Shown here piece after piece: positions 10,526 to 22,106 of a stretch of 36,983 nt of DNA. The notes below the pieces were generated by a model. The model made no database searches. It saw nothing but the letters and a program-made list of their open reading frames with translations, and was not told where the DNA came from. The first letter of the stretch is position 1. Every line of letters starts with the position of its first letter. The position numbers and the translations under genes were made by a program. This stretch comes from Nemertoderma westbladi (Eukaryota > Xenacoelomorpha > Nemertodermatida > Nemertodermatidae): contig JAUCBJ010002903.1 of NCBI GenBank assembly GCA_032718475.1, positions 1 through 36,983 of the forward strand. The letters are read 5' to 3'.

Positions 10526-10899
10526 TAGATGCGAGAAGTGTAAGCGGTGGGAGAAGTTAGTGTCTGAAATGTCTTACACACACAAACAAAATTTAATTTA
10601 TGGCTTAGACTGACTATAATAACAATTTACATATATGATTGTAATTTACAGTGTGCTTATCCGAGTGCTGATTATGTAATATATGTATTTTATTTAAAAC
10701 TTTCAACTTTTCTTTCTAAATGAGACAAGTCACTCGACAAGCACCACAGTTAACATTAACCTCCCAAAACTCAGGTCCCCACTGCGACAAGGCAAATTCA
10801 CCTCATTGGAAGACGAGCTTCGCCTTTGCATAGTGGGGGTTCAAGAACGGGCAAACTGTGAGGTTATAATTGAGGGCATTTTCAGAGTTGGCAAAATGT
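10526..10899. other. 3' flank of the GalNAc-transferase-like gene
   Basis: AT-rich sequence immediately after the stop. No perfect AATAAA was seen close to the gene. A GC-richer block from about 10,740 may be decayed repeat. Confidence 0.4.
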
Positions 10900-11435
10900 G
10901 TAATAGATCAATTGATGATTCCAACTGCACCTGTAACACCAAATCGCGTTCTGGAAGAATAGCTCAGAAGTCTCTTTAAGATGGTTCAGATTGATGCTAT
11001 GCACCCATTAGTGTTGCCCCAGTAGAGGAGATAAATTTCTACCACAATCTACAAGCAGCTTCTGATTAGATGCATTCGATCGCAGTTAGTCTACCCAGCG
11101 ATAGTGTCAACCGAATCTCAGTTCAACTTTGGGGTTTTATCTCTGGAAATTAATTATTTTCGCTGCGACCCAATTTAGGGAGCGAACTGGAAAGCTCTGG
11201 ACTCACAGTGGTCATAAGTACCAGATGGATGCGACATGCCATTGGTGACATATTCTTTGACGAAGTCAAGACCATTAGGATCATTTATGAGAGTAAAGTC
11301 GGTGCTGCCCCCCCCCCCCCCTCCCCCCTCTCTCTCTCTCTTTAAAAAACTGGCTGCTTCTAGTGCTGGTCCTTTTGTTAACTCCAGGGTGACCAAAATT
11401 TTGACAGCTACCTTTGGCAGTCCTCAGGAAATATG
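10900..11435 (+). pseudogene. Decayed LINE (non-LTR retrotransposon) remnant
   Basis: Near 11,015-11,075 a degenerate frame reads roughly PVEEINFYHNLQAASD. This resembles the C-terminal part of an APE-type LINE endonuclease, where an F-Y-x-x-L-Q-A motif is usual. At about 11,345-11,430 the translation AASSAGPFVNSRVTKILTAT aligns with the end of the reverse transcriptase at 36,160-36,240. Stops and shifts break it throughout, and a C-run followed by a CT-repeat (about 11,310-11,342) interrupts it. The two ends may be one element with an internal deletion. It lies in the EVI5-like intron. Confidence 0.5.
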
Positions 11436-11440
11436 AAAAC

Positions 11441-12045
11441 ATCTGCTACATACATAACCAGTCGATATTAATAATAACGGCGTTAAAGGTAATGTTTTTC
11501 ATTTGATTGAGGTCGTGAAAACTCGTACCTTGCAAAATAACATACATTAGAACAACTAAATGAGACCGCACCATGTAAATATCAGCCCCCACCCTTTATG
11601 TACCCACTTATAACCCATATTCCCAGACCTCTGAGCAAAGAATTAGGAGACGGGATTCACACTGAGGGAAAAAAGGGAGTTTGTTTAAGTTTTTCTCAAA
11701 GTGTGTTCTGGCTCTATACATGGTCACGATATGTGTATTTGTTACATTGACTATTTAATATTAACAGGGCCCTCCCATGTGAAATAGCTAAATTGCACTA
11801 AAGTCAGTTCATACATGAATTTTCAACAATATCTGCAGCTTTCAATTTTCAAATAACTACATAAGCGCTTAAACATAAACTCTTCGGTTAAAAAACAAAC
11901 AGAACATTAACTGTCATCTTAAATAAATGTTCGAAAGAATATCCGTGTAGTGTCTATAAACTCTACGGCTACAATAAACCTAATTTTTGAAGAGTTTAAA
12001 ATAAGAAAATGGCAACTGTGCATTATATAGGGTTTATTGTTATAT
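11441..12045. other. AT-rich intron sequence, nothing identified
   Basis: No open frame, RNA or repeat structure that I can support. Confidence 0.5.
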
Positions 12046-12149
12046 AATTATCGCCTCTAATTGAATGCCACCCCAAATTAGATGATTTCACACCAAAAAA
12101 ATATTATTTAGCACCAAATATATTTTTTGTAGCACCAATTTACATCCCC

Positions 12150-12480
12150 CAATTTTGAATATCTCTCTCACCAAAAACAATAATTCATCCCCCAAAAACA
12201 ATTATTCAACCCCCCAAAAACAATTATTCTTTCCCCCAAAAACAATTATTCTTTCCCCCAAAAACAATTATTCTTTCCCCCAAAAACAATAATTCATCCC
12301 CAAAAACAATTATTCAACCCCCTAAAAACAATTATTCTTTCCCCCAAAAACAATTATTCTTTCCCCCAAAAACAATTATTCAACCCCCCAAAACAATTAT
12401 TCAACCCCCCAAAAACAATTATTCATACCTCAAAAACAATTATTCATATTCAATCTCCCTAAAATAACTACTTGTCAACC
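12150..12480. repeat. Short tandem repeat of CCCCCAAAAACAATTATTC units
   Basis: About a dozen units of roughly 17-25 bp built on CCCCAAAAACAATTATTC, alternating CTTT, AAC or ATC between units. It lies in the left arm of the foldback-like element. It is non-coding. Confidence 0.85.
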
Positions 12481-12595
12481 AAAAACAATTCTTCCAGCAC
12501 TAAATATTTTATGGGAAATTTATTTATACAAATTCATTCATTATATTTTCATAATTCAAACAAAATGTTTAATCATATTATACCGACGATCCTCG

Positions 12596-13563
12596 GGTGA
12601 GTACAAAACAAAGACCAAAGACCCAAATAATAAAGACCTGCATAATCTTGTAAATTGTGTTTACTTTCGTTTATTGTTTTGGTTCCCGCAAAACGCCTCT
12701 GTAACCTGCTCCTTTACTAACCTGATCATTTAAATCGCAGGGGCCTAACGCTCTTTGAGTCCTAAAGCTCTTTGAGCCTTTACTCGACTTTACCTCTTTG
12801 TTTTGTACAGAACGGGCAGTAAAGTCTTGGGTCTTTGTTTTGTACAGAACGGGCAGTAAAGTCTTTGGTCTTTGTTTTGTACAGAACGGGCAGTAAAGTC
12901 TTGGGACTTTGTTTTATACAGAACGGGCAGTAAAGTCTTGGGTCTTTGGTCTTTGTTTGTACAGAACGGGCAGTAAAGTCTTGGGTCTTTGGTCTTTGTT
13001 TGTACAGAACGGGCAGTAAAGTCTTGGGTCTTTGTTTTGTACAGAACGGGCAGTAAAGTCTTGGGTCTTTGTTTTGTACAGAACGGGCAGTAAAGTCTTG
13101 GGTCTTTGGTCTTTGTTTTGTACAGAACGGCCAGTAAAGTCTTGGGTCTTTGTTTTGTACAGAACGGGCAGTAAAGTCTTGGGTCTTTGGTCTTTGTTTG
13201 TACAGAACGGGCAGTAAAGTCTTGGGTCTTTGGTCTTTGTTTGTACAGAACGGGCAGTAAAGTCTTGGGTCTTTGTTTTGTACAGAACGGGCAGTAAAGT
13301 CTTGGGTCTTTGTTTTGTACAGAACGGGCAGTAAAGTCTTGGGTCTTTCGTCTTTGTTTTGTACAGAACGGGCAGTAAAGTCTTGGGTCTTTGGTCTTTG
13401 TTTTGTACAGAACGGGCAGTAAAGTCTTGGGTCTTTGTTTTGTACAGAACGGGCAGTAAAGTCTTTGGTCTTTGTTTTGTACAGAACGGGCAGTAAAGTC
13501 TTGGGACTTTGTTTTATACAGAACGGGCAGTAAAGTCTTGGGACTTTGTTTTATACTCACCCA
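12596..13563. mobile_element. 968-bp TIR element with internal minisatellite and 10-bp direct repeat
   Basis: The left end GGTGAGTACAAAACAAAG (12596-12613) pairs with the inverse of 13544-13561 at 17 of 18 bases. ACGATCCTCG flanks the element directly at 12586-12595 and 13564-13573. Inside, a unique segment (about 12,625-12,790) includes the core ACCAAAACAATAAACGAAAG on the minus strand and a block shared with 34,803-34,834. The rest is a minisatellite whose unit contains the inner part of the terminus. This suggests one end was tandemly amplified. Confidence 0.65.
12790..13556. repeat. 37/44-bp minisatellite
   Basis: About 19 copies of a 37-bp unit (GGGCAGTAAAGTCTTGGGTC then TTTGTTTTGTACAGAAC), with longer variants that repeat GGTCTTT. 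The unit is frame-compatible over long runs, which creates a 256-codon minus-strand frame. That frame has only repeat-encoded sequence and is not a credible protein. Confidence 0.9.
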
Positions 13564-13940
13564 ACGATCCTCGTAACAATAGACTGTTAACTAAGAGGAA
13601 AAATTTGCATTTATTTTGGGAAAATTTGTTTTGTCATTTATTTTGGTGTGAATAATTGGTTTGAGGAGCATTTATCTATTTTGGTGTTGAAAAATTTTAT
13701 TTTATTTTATTTATTTTATTTGGTGCTAAATAATTTTTTTGGGGTCACATTATTAAAATTGGTGGTAACACAAATTTTTTTGGTGACATTTTCATCAATT
13801 TTGGTATGACTTTAATTATTGGTAGCCTATAATTATCTACCTATGTTAAAATAGTACCGGTTCATGTAGTATAAATATATTGATATTGCTGTTACAGTGC
13901 TTAGCTACTATGCGTCTATATAATATTAATTATCACCTAC

Positions 13941-14165
13941 ATGTCTCTTCAGCTGTTTAATCTCATTGTTAGCTACGTCTAGGAGCCTCTGTAACTCCAG
14001 ACTGTGTTTCTTTACTCCAGATACCTCCCTCTTTAGTACGTAGTTGGATTCGGCTTCGTTGGCCATGTTCACCTGCCGCTGAATCAGAGTATCGGCCAAT
14101 GAGATCGACTCAGCTTCTAAATTCTCAATTCGTTGACGCAGTAAACGGTTTTCCGTTCTCAGCCG
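13941..14165 (-). CDS. EVI5-like coiled-coil exon (first in window)
   Basis: A 225-bp, 75-codon exon in phase 0, with acceptor TCTGTTGCAG and donor CAT|GTAGGT. The peptide starts RLRTENRLLRQRIENLEAES and continues ISLADTLIQRQVNMANEAES then NYVLKREV. The motif order ENRLL, QRI-x-x-LE-x-ES, LAD-x-LIQ-x-QV, EAE-x-NY-x-[IL]KRE is characteristic of the segment just after the TBC domain in EVI5 and EVI5-like proteins. It is the strongest evidence for the family call. Downstream exons are at 7539-7685 and 6130-6273. I found no exon for the TBC domain between here and the right edge, so the 5' part is either beyond the window or missing. Confidence 0.85.
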
Positions 14166-14335
14166 CTGCAACAGAAAACAGATTTCATAAAGTTTTCATT
14201 AGCACTCCAATTCAAACACTCATTTACATGCGTAGCAGTTGCTATGATGGGGAATTTTTGGTTAAAATAAAAAACATTTCCTAAAGTAACTTATTTAGTC
14301 AGGGTAGCCTTTAGAATGAGTGACAGGGGGGAAAA

Positions 14336-15750
14336 GGGTTGGGGGGAGTGAGGAATTTATTTAGTTCTTAAGATAGTACATAAATTGGCTTAAAGGGTTG
14401 GTGGGAGTGAGGAATTTATTTAGTTCTTAAGATAGTATATAATATGGCTTAAAGGGTTGGTGGGAGTGAGGAATTTATTTAGTTCTTAAGATAGTATATA
14501 ATATGGCTTAAAGGGTTGCTGGGAGTGAGGAATTTATTTAGTTCTTAAGATAGTACATAATATGGCTTAAAGGGTTGCTGGGAGTGAGGAATTTATTTAG
14601 TTCTTAAGATAGTACATAATATGGCTTAAAGGGTTGCTGGGAGTGAGGAATTTATTTAGTTCTTAAGATAGTACATAATATGGCTTAAAGGGTTGCTGGG
14701 AGTGAGGAATTTATTTAGTTCTTAAGATAGTACATAATATGGCTTAAAGGGTTGCTGGGAGTGAGGAATTTATTTAGTTCTTAAGATAGTACATAATATG
14801 GCTTAAAGGGTTGGCGGGAGTGAGGAATTTATCTAGTTCTTAAGATAGTATATAATATGGCTTAAAGGGTTGGTGGGAGTGAGGAATTTGTTTAGTTCTT
14901 AAGATAGTATATAATATGGCTTAAAGGGTTGGTGGGAGTGAGGAATTTGTTTAGTTCTTAAGATAGTACATAATATGGCTTAAAGGGTTGGTGGGAGTGA
15001 GGAATTTGTTTAGTTCTTAAGATAGTACATAATATGGCTTAAAGGGTTGGTGGGAGTGAGGAATTTATTTAGTTCTTAAGATAGTATATAATATGGCTTA
15101 AAGGGTTGCTGGGAGTGAGGAATTTATTTAGTTCTTAAGATAGTATATAATATGGCTTAAAGGGTTGGTGGGAGTGAGGAATTTGTTTAGTTCTTAAGAT
15201 AGTACATAATATGGCTTAAAGGGTTGGTGGGAGTGAGGAATTTATTTAGTTCTTAAGATAGTATATAATATGGCTTAAAGGGTTGCTGGGAGTGAGGAAT
15301 TTATTTAGTTCTTAAGATAGTACATAATATGGCTTAAAGGGTTGCTGGGAGTGAGGAATTTATTTAGTTCTTAAGATAGTACATAATATGGCTTAAAGGG
15401 TTGCTGGGAGTGAGGAATTTATTTAGTTCTTAAGATAGTACATAATATGGCTTAAAGGGTTGCTGGGAGTGAGGAATTTATTTAGTTCTTAAGATAGTAC
15501 ATAATATGGCTTAAAGGGTTGGTGGGAGTGAGGAATTTATTTAGCTCTTAAGATAGTACATAATATGGCTTAAAGGGTTGGTGGGAGTGAGGAATTTATT
15601 TAGTTCTTAAGATAGTACATAATATGGCTTAAAGGGTTGGTGGGAGTGAGGAATTTATTTAGCTCTTAAGATAGTACATAATATGGCTTAAAGGGTTGCT
15701 GGGAGTGAGGAATTTATTTAGTTCTTAAGATAGTACATAATGTGGCTTAA
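14336..15750. repeat. 59-bp tandem satellite (about 24 copies)
   Basis: Units of 59 bp (GGGTTGGTGGGAGTGAGGAA, TTTATTTAGTTCTTAAGATA, GTACATAATATGGCTTAAA). Variants alternate GGTGGG with GCTGGG and ACATAAT with TATATAAT in blocks, showing block duplication. It lies 5' of the EVI5-like exon at 13941-14165. It is non-coding. Confidence 0.95.
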
Positions 15751-17590
15751 AAACTAAGTTATTTTAAAATGGATGATATTTCATCTATTGGTTAATTAAC
15801 AACATTATATTTTATTGTGATTGGTTGAATACCTACCATATTAGCTGAAGTAGCCAGTATTAGCCTAATAATTTAAATAATTTAATTGTATTTTATGCAA
15901 ATCCACATCAACTTCGACACATCAACATAGATATTAAGCAATACGTGTGGAGGAATATAAATTTTCAAATCATTTAAAAGTTGTGTGCATTGTAGAGAGC
16001 AAAAAAGTTATTGGCCATATTATATCCATGTTGCTGAACCTTTCAAACAAAACTTTTCAATTCGTTATTTGAATGATCTTAGCGCGAAGCTTATTAATAA
16101 TAAGTTAAGTAATTAGCAAATAGAAACAGGACTTCACTCAAATTCCATCTCGTCGAGCGAATTAAAATCTCTAATCAATGACATCAATGGGAAAGGAGCA
16201 ATATCAGTGGTGTGATCAAAAGATTGGAACAACACCACTCAACTAATCATAACACTGTGAAAGATGAATCATTCCCGTAGCTGTGTTTTTGTGTTTATTT
16301 ATGAACGTTGGCGGTTATTTTTATTCTAATAATAATTATCGTGCCAACTGTTTTGTTGGGAAGTTTGGACTCAAATAAGCAAATGGGACATTACAGGGTC
16401 ACTTCCCACTGTCTCAAATTTTCCCAACTTTCGCTTACACGGTATGGTTGAGAGAGGTCAGATCAACAGATATCGAGATAAAGCCTGGCAAATGGAGTGA
16501 GAATTCAGAAAAACAAGCAAATTTGTTTGAAACAATTTAATCCCAAAACAAAATTTTGATACATTTCACATCTTGAAAACATGTCACCCGAAATTGTCAA
16601 GAAAACTTTTTACAGATTAAAATTTCATTGGGCCCACCCATAATTCATCAACCATATTTATGCCGAAAATTTCAAAATTAGTTTAGGCCAATTTTGGTAA
16701 GAATCACCACTCAGTGGCACGTAATTCTAACCAAAACAATAAACGAAAGTCAGTGAACAGATTTACTTTTGAGAGTTCTCAGCTCTTATTTACGTCAATT
16801 TTCCCTTGAGATAAGGATGAAATTCGATTTCATCGAAATTCTACCTGTGTAAATATGACAATTACAGCAATATGATTATTATGTTAACCAGCATTTCTCA
16901 CAGTTGACACCATAAACGGGTTTAAGAAAGTACCCGGTCGGATTTTCCGATAGAAATTTAGTGAGGTATTTAAGAAATAGTATTTTTAACACCTTAAAAT
17001 TTGGGCCTAGAAAATATGGATTTAAATACTGTTGCAATTCGTCCAAGGTTGGAGCCAATTTTTCCGCCTATATTCACAGGACCTATAATTGACTGTTATT
17101 TGCGACGATTTTCCTCTGGGATCTAGATTTTCTAGAAATTTGGCAAATACGGCTGGCGGTCTTTGTTGTACTATTTCTAATTTCTTACGGCCAGGATTTA
17201 GTAAGAATTTTTTTTACCCCTTCAAAAGAAAATTGAATTTTTGCAGTAATTGACTTTTGCCGAAGAAACAATAAACATGTTCAGTTATGCATTTTTCAAA
17301 CATAGTGAGTGCAATCTGTCGTTAAATGAAAAACTATAAATAACTTTTCAAACGAATTACAATTTCAGATGTCGGCAGAATTAAAAAGAATATAAAGGCC
17401 ATTCTACAACAAAACGCATAATATAAATAACTACAATTAATTATGTAACATTTGAAATCAACATATGTCTACTGTGCAGAAGTATCTATTCGCGATGGGT
17501 CTCTTAGGGCCTTCCAATGAAAACCTAAAAGTCCAGTGAGTCTATTAACACTAATTTTAGTGATAGAGAAATGTGCTTCACAATTTAAAT
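15751..17590. other. AT-rich intergenic or intronic sequence
   Basis: No gene was recognised. Around 16,705-16,745 it contains CAGTGGCACGTAATTCTAAC followed by CAAAACAATAAACGAAAG, a copy of the short core shared by several elements in this window (the same block lies upstream of the P450 genes at 28,300). Confidence 0.5.
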
Positions 17591-17591
17591 G

Positions 17592-17597
17592 TTTATT
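17592..17597 (-). terminator. Polyadenylation signal AATAAA for P450 copy 1
   Basis: AATAAA on the minus strand, 28 bp after the stop of the P450 at 17625-19121. The position is plausible for the P450 3' end; cleavage is not demonstrated. Confidence 0.5.
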
Positions 17598-17624
17598 AAT
17601 TTTCTGACTCGAAGTTTCTGATTT

Positions 17625-19121
17625 TCATCTTCGTTCAGCGCAAATCTCGTAATCCTGGGGAGAAAGTGTGACGCCAATGCGGAATGTTGTTGGTGGAGAC
17701 TCATTGCCTTCGGTAACACTGAAGCGGAATTGGTGCATTAGAGTCGTGAAAAATATATACAATTCAGATCTCGCCAATTTTTCACCTAAACAAACACGAG
17801 GACCGAGTCCAAAAGGTATAAATGATTCAACTGAAATTGATTTTCCTTCTTCATCAATAAATCTATTTGGATCAAATTTCATTGGGTCTTTCCATTCATC
17901 GTTGAAACACAAGCCGTAAATGCTATAAGAAATAAGAATACCTTTTGGTACATCAAAATGACCAACCTTAAATGTTGTACCAACTTCATGGGCTATAGGT
18001 GCCGGTACAATGCACCCCCTTCTAAGTGTTTCTTGAAGAACAGCATTAATGTATACCAATTGATCTTTATCAGAAGGAAGTGGCAAGCGGTTTCTACCAA
18101 CTACTCTATCAATCTCTTCATGCACCTTAACTTGAACTTCGGGATTTAAAATCATAAACAAAAGAGCCCAGTACAAGGCATTGCTTGTCGTTTCACTTCC
18201 TGCAAAGAACAGCTCGCGAACTGTCGATATGATACTAAACTCATTGAAAACATCGTCAGCAAATCCACGTTTACTTTCTTCTACAAGATACGCATCTATT
18301 AAGTCGCTTATACAATTTTCATCAAATACATTCCTATGACGATCAATCTCTTCTTTAGCGAATCGATCAATATCTTTAGTGAGAAGATATACCTTATTTG
18401 CGGCGGTTCCGGGAATATTGATAAACCAAGTTGTTAATAATGTTGGCGATTGATTTGCTACAGATTGGGTAAACTCGTCAAGGTTGTGCAATTGATTTAT
18501 AAATTTATCATCATCGTATTCATATCTGTGGCCAAAGATAAACCCACAAATGATATTGGAAACCGCTGATACAAGAAGTAACCTTGGATTAAACGGCTGC
18601 TTTTCTTTCGGAATAAATTCGGTAAGTATTCGAGCCTCATCTATTATTCTTTCTTCCATGCGATTTTTTCCTAATCCCAAATCACGCATCACAGATAAGG
18701 TAAACCGCCTTGTCTCCCTCCAGACGCGTCCACTGGAATTAAGCAATCCAACAGTATTACCCCTTTTTTTATCATAAGAAACATAATTAAAAACACAGAA
18801 TTTCGACATTCTATCACTGGTTTTAGACCCTTGAGTCACAAAAGCATTCTTTATATCTTTATATTCGAGCATATGCATGAACTCTATGTTAAGGAAACGA
18901 AGTCGAAAAATGCTTCCATATGTTTTCCCCATGTTTACCATTGCCTGGTAAAAGTTACTTCCTTCTTTCCATGACTCCCTCATTAGCCGTGGGTCAAACA
19001 AAGGCAACATGAATCGGGGCATGGGTGGCAACCTCAGTCCACGGTGTTTGTCAGTTAATCGCAGATATGTAAAAATTAAAAAGAAAATAAAAATACCAAA
19101 ATATATTAATATATCCGTCAT
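17625..19121 (-). CDS. Cytochrome P450, CYP2-clan-like, microsomal (copy 1)
   Basis: A 498-residue uninterrupted frame, the usual length for a microsomal P450 (haem monooxygenase of the ER membrane). An N-terminal anchor lies at about 3-20, followed by the proline-rich hinge LPPMP (31-35). Helix C has WRETR (134-138), helix I AGSETT (307-312), helix K E364-T-L-R367, and there is the FDPNRF motif (416-421). The haem loop is FGLGPRVCLG (437-446) with ligand Cys444. All catalytic signatures are intact, so it is predicted active with unknown substrate. It is intronless. It shares stretches of hundreds of identical bases with copies 2 and 3 but differs in patches near 107-110, 213-226, 371-397 and 481-485. 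The N-terminus is one of the diverged parts. The start is the first Met before the anchor. The CYP2-clan call comes from motif style only. Confidence 0.95.
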   Translation of the reverse strand: MTDILIYFGIFIFFLIFTYLRLTDKHRGLRLPPMPRFMLPLFDPRLMRESWKEGSNFYQAMVNMGKTYGSIFRLRFLNIEFMHMLEYKDIKNAFVTQGSKTSDRMSKFCVFNYVSYDKKRGNTVGLLNSSGRVWRETRRFTLSVMRDLGLGKNRMEERIIDEARILTEFIPKEKQPFNPRLLLVSAVSNIICGFIFGHRYEYDDDKFINQLHNLDEFTQSVANQSPTLLTTWFINIPGTAANKVYLLTKDIDRFAKEEIDRHRNVFDENCISDLIDAYLVEESKRGFADDVFNEFSIISTVRELFFAGSETTSNALYWALLFMILNPEVQVKVHEEIDRVVGRNRLPLPSDKDQLVYINAVLQETLRRGCIVPAPIAHEVGTTFKVGHFDVPKGILISYSIYGLCFNDEWKDPMKFDPNRFIDEEGKSISVESFIPFGLGPRVCLGEKLARSELYIFFTTLMHQFRFSVTEGNESPPTTFRIGVTLSPQDYEICAERR

Positions 19122-19250
19122 TATAGCAGTTTAGTCGTAAACTAACTATAGCAAATTAAGCCAAATATTATTATTCTCCAAAGCAAAAATGATCTGATGA
19201 TTATGATCGGTATACTACACTAAGGTGCAGTGATGGCGGACCCAACAAAG

Positions 19251-19273
19251 CCCCCCCCCCCCCCCCCCCCCCC
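19251..19273. repeat. Poly-C tract (23 bases)
   Basis: An uninterrupted run of 23 C between the P450 copy 1 upstream region and the 62-bp satellite. The opposite strand is G-quadruplex-capable. Confidence 0.9.
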
Positions 19274-20325
19274 AGATCTCATGGTCAGCCGTACAGTACT
19301 GTACCGTTAGACCTAGCAACTTAACACGCACCCCCAGATCTCACGGTCAGCCGTACAGTACAGTACCGTTAGACCTACCAACTTAACACGCACCCCCAGA
19401 TCTCACGGTCAGCCGTACAGTACAGTACCGTTAGACCTACCAACTTAACACGCACCCCAGATCTCACGGTCAGCCGTACAGTACTGTACAGTTAGACCTA
19501 GCAACTTAACACGCACCCCCAGATCTCACGGTCAGCCGTACAGTACTGTACCGTTAGACCTAGCAACTTAACACGCACCCCCAGATCTCACGGTCAGCCG
19601 TACAGTACAGTACCGTTAGACCTAGCAACTTAACACGCACCCCCAGATCTCACGGTCAGCCGTAGTGTACAGTACCGATAGACCTAGCAGCATAGCACGC
19701 ACCCCCAGATCTCACGATCAGCCGTACAGTACAGTACCGTTAGACCTACCAACTTAACACGCACCCCCAGATCTCACGATCAGCCGTACAGTACAGTACC
19801 GTTAGACCTACCAACTTAACACGCACCCCCAGATCTCACGGTCAGCCGTACAGTACAGTAGGCCTACCGTTAGACCTAGCAACTTAACACGCACCCCCAG
19901 ATCTCACGGTCAGCCGTAGTGTACAGTACCGATAGACCTAGCAGCATAGCACGCACCCCCAGATCTCACGATCAGCCGTACAGTACTGTACCGTTAGACC
20001 TAGCAACTTAACACGCACCCCCAGATCTCACGGTCAGCCGTACAGTACAGTACCGTTAGACCTAGCAACTTAACACGCACCCCCAGATCTCACGGTCAGC
20101 CGTACAGTGTACGTACAGTACAGTACCGTTAGACCTAGCAACTTAACACGCACCCCCAGATCTCACGGTCAGCCGTACAGTACAGTACCGTTAGACCTAG
20201 CAACTTAACACGCACCCCCAGATCTCACGGTCAGCCGTAGAGTACAGTACCGATAGACCTAGCAGCATAGCACGCACCCCCAGATCTCATGGTCAACCAT
20301 ACACTTTCCCTTTTCATCCCCGTTC
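19274..20325. repeat. 62-bp tandem satellite (about 17 copies)
   Basis: Units of 62 bp, AGATCTCACGGTCAGCCGTA then CAGTACAGTACCGTTAGACC then TAGCAACTTAACACGCACCC. Some units contain the perfect palindrome GTACAGTACTGTAC. A short stretch of the same satellite lies at 24538-24705, at the same relative place upstream of the next P450 duplicate. It is non-coding. Confidence 0.95.
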
Positions 20326-22106
20326 TCAAGCCTAGTGTCCTTGAGGGAGCAAGAGTTTGAGAAAATAATTTGTGGTTGATCTGATTCTTGTCTAATACAT
20401 CGAAATTCCGTAAACTAAATGTAGAAAGCTATAATTAGAAAAAAAATAATATCATTTTATTTGAAAAAGGCTCTTTTTCTCACTAATATTTTGAAAATTG
20501 AGTTTAATTAAGCTAACTTTTTTTCATTAATTTCCAGGTATTTTTTTAACTAATTTTTACTTTTTTAAATTAATTTTTTACTTTTTTTAAACTAACTTTT
20601 TACTTTTTTAACTATTTTTTTTTATTTAATCAACTATTTACTACACAATATAATCAAATTGATACATACTTTCATATAATTGAGTAAGTTCCTGGTACAT
20701 AATGATTATATAATGTAGACAGAAGCTTGTCGGGTAGCTTACTGTACAGCTAGCTCACACAATATTCTAAATTAAATTAATTCATTAATTAAATTAATCT
20801 TCACAATTAAAATATAGTAATATTATACGTCGTAAACAATGATAACACTGGTGATATTTTTTTTCAACTAAAACAATATATTCAATATAAAAACGTAACG
20901 GAAAACATTATTTTCCACTCATTTTCTTTAGCGAAATTCAGATGTTCTTCTGCCCTCGTGTGTTGAGTTAGCCACTCGTTGGCATTTTAACAATCGCTTC
21001 GCTCGTGCTAAAAACCTTCCAACTTTTGTAAAAACTCAACCACTCGGACACGAATTTCGCTATATTGAAAATGAGTGAAAAAAGCGGTGTTATCCGCTTA
21101 CTTTTTTTTTTATAGAATAATAGCCCTTTTATGTATTGGGTTTTGTGGGGTCTGTTAGTGTGCCATACACTGAAAAATAACAAACCAAGGCATTGACCAA
21201 ATTGAATAATTTTTGATATGTGGCTTAATTGACAACCACCTGTTTTTATAACAGGTGGTTATAAAAAAAATTTTGTTACATATTTATAATAATTTAGTGG
21301 TACTTAGTACCCCAAAATCAATAACTTTCACTAAAAAAACACACTCCTCCAAAAAAATGACTTTTGTTTAATGATATTTCGTAAATATCATTAAGAAGCA
21401 GTATTGAACAAGTCTCTGCCCAAATTTCATAATATTCAATATTTTTAATAATATTTATCATCAAAGTTATTAATTTTTAATATTTTCAAAATACATTTCG
21501 ATGCCAATAAAATAAGATTTCCAAAAAGGGTTCCTATTGACCAAAAGCCAAATGTAATCGAAAAAATTCGATAATTGGTTTATAAATGGCGGAGGAGTAG
21601 TAGGAAAATGAAAAATGGCATTCTGAGATAATTGCCTTCATAGTTAAACCTTCCCGGGCAAAACTACCATTCTGGGGTCTGGTTGGTTAATAATGTTTGG
21701 CACATAGAAACCACACATTCGAGCTAAGTTTTAAATTACGGGCGTTTTCGGGGTCACTGATTTAATTTGCGATGTCAGATTTAATGTTTAGAGGAATCTA
21801 GTCTGTCTTTCTGTTGGTCTGTCTGTCGGTCGGTCTTGCTTTTAACGGGCGGACAGACAAGAAGAAAGTCAGACAACTATAACTCGGAAACTAAAACATA
21901 TCTCGCCCTTTTCGGACTTGAAATCCTCATTCAAAATCTGCTCTTGATGAAATAAACAAACAAAAAATCAGAGATTTTTAAAAAAGTATAGCCCCCACCC
22001 CCCCTTCCCTTATAAGCATTAATTTTATACGCAAAATAAAATAGATATATATTAGTTCTCTATCTTGTCTAAAATTTCTGGTAAGTTCTGAGTCTACATG
22101 GCAGAA
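20326..22106. other. Intergenic part of the P450 segmental duplication (copy A)
   Basis: AT-rich sequence, largely repeated at 24,706-26,594. It includes runs of TTTTTTACTTTTT-type sequence near 20,520-20,640 and an inverted-repeat hairpin ACCACCTG/CAGGTGGT near 21,235-21,262. About 250 bp near 21,600-21,855 (with TCTGTCTG-type repeats) is absent from copy B. No gene was seen. Confidence 0.6.

Larger units (their letters stand above)
12046..13845. mobile_element. Foldback-like element with long degenerate inverted ends
   Basis: The left arm (about 12,046-12,490) contains CACCAAAAAAATATTATTTA and GCACCAAATATA. The inverted right arm (about 13,615-13,845) reads ACCCCAAAAAAATTATTTAG then CACCAAATAAAA. 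The outer ends also pair (ATAATTAT on both arms). The arms are built of short imperfect ACCAAAA-type modules, as in foldback transposons. The inside holds a separate TIR-bounded minisatellite at 12596-13563. No transposase is encoded. The outer limits are approximate. Confidence 0.5.

Noticed and set aside
12790-13560. 256-codon minus-strand open frame
   Set aside because: It is entirely encoded by the 37/44-bp minisatellite, with no domain and no expected gene structure.
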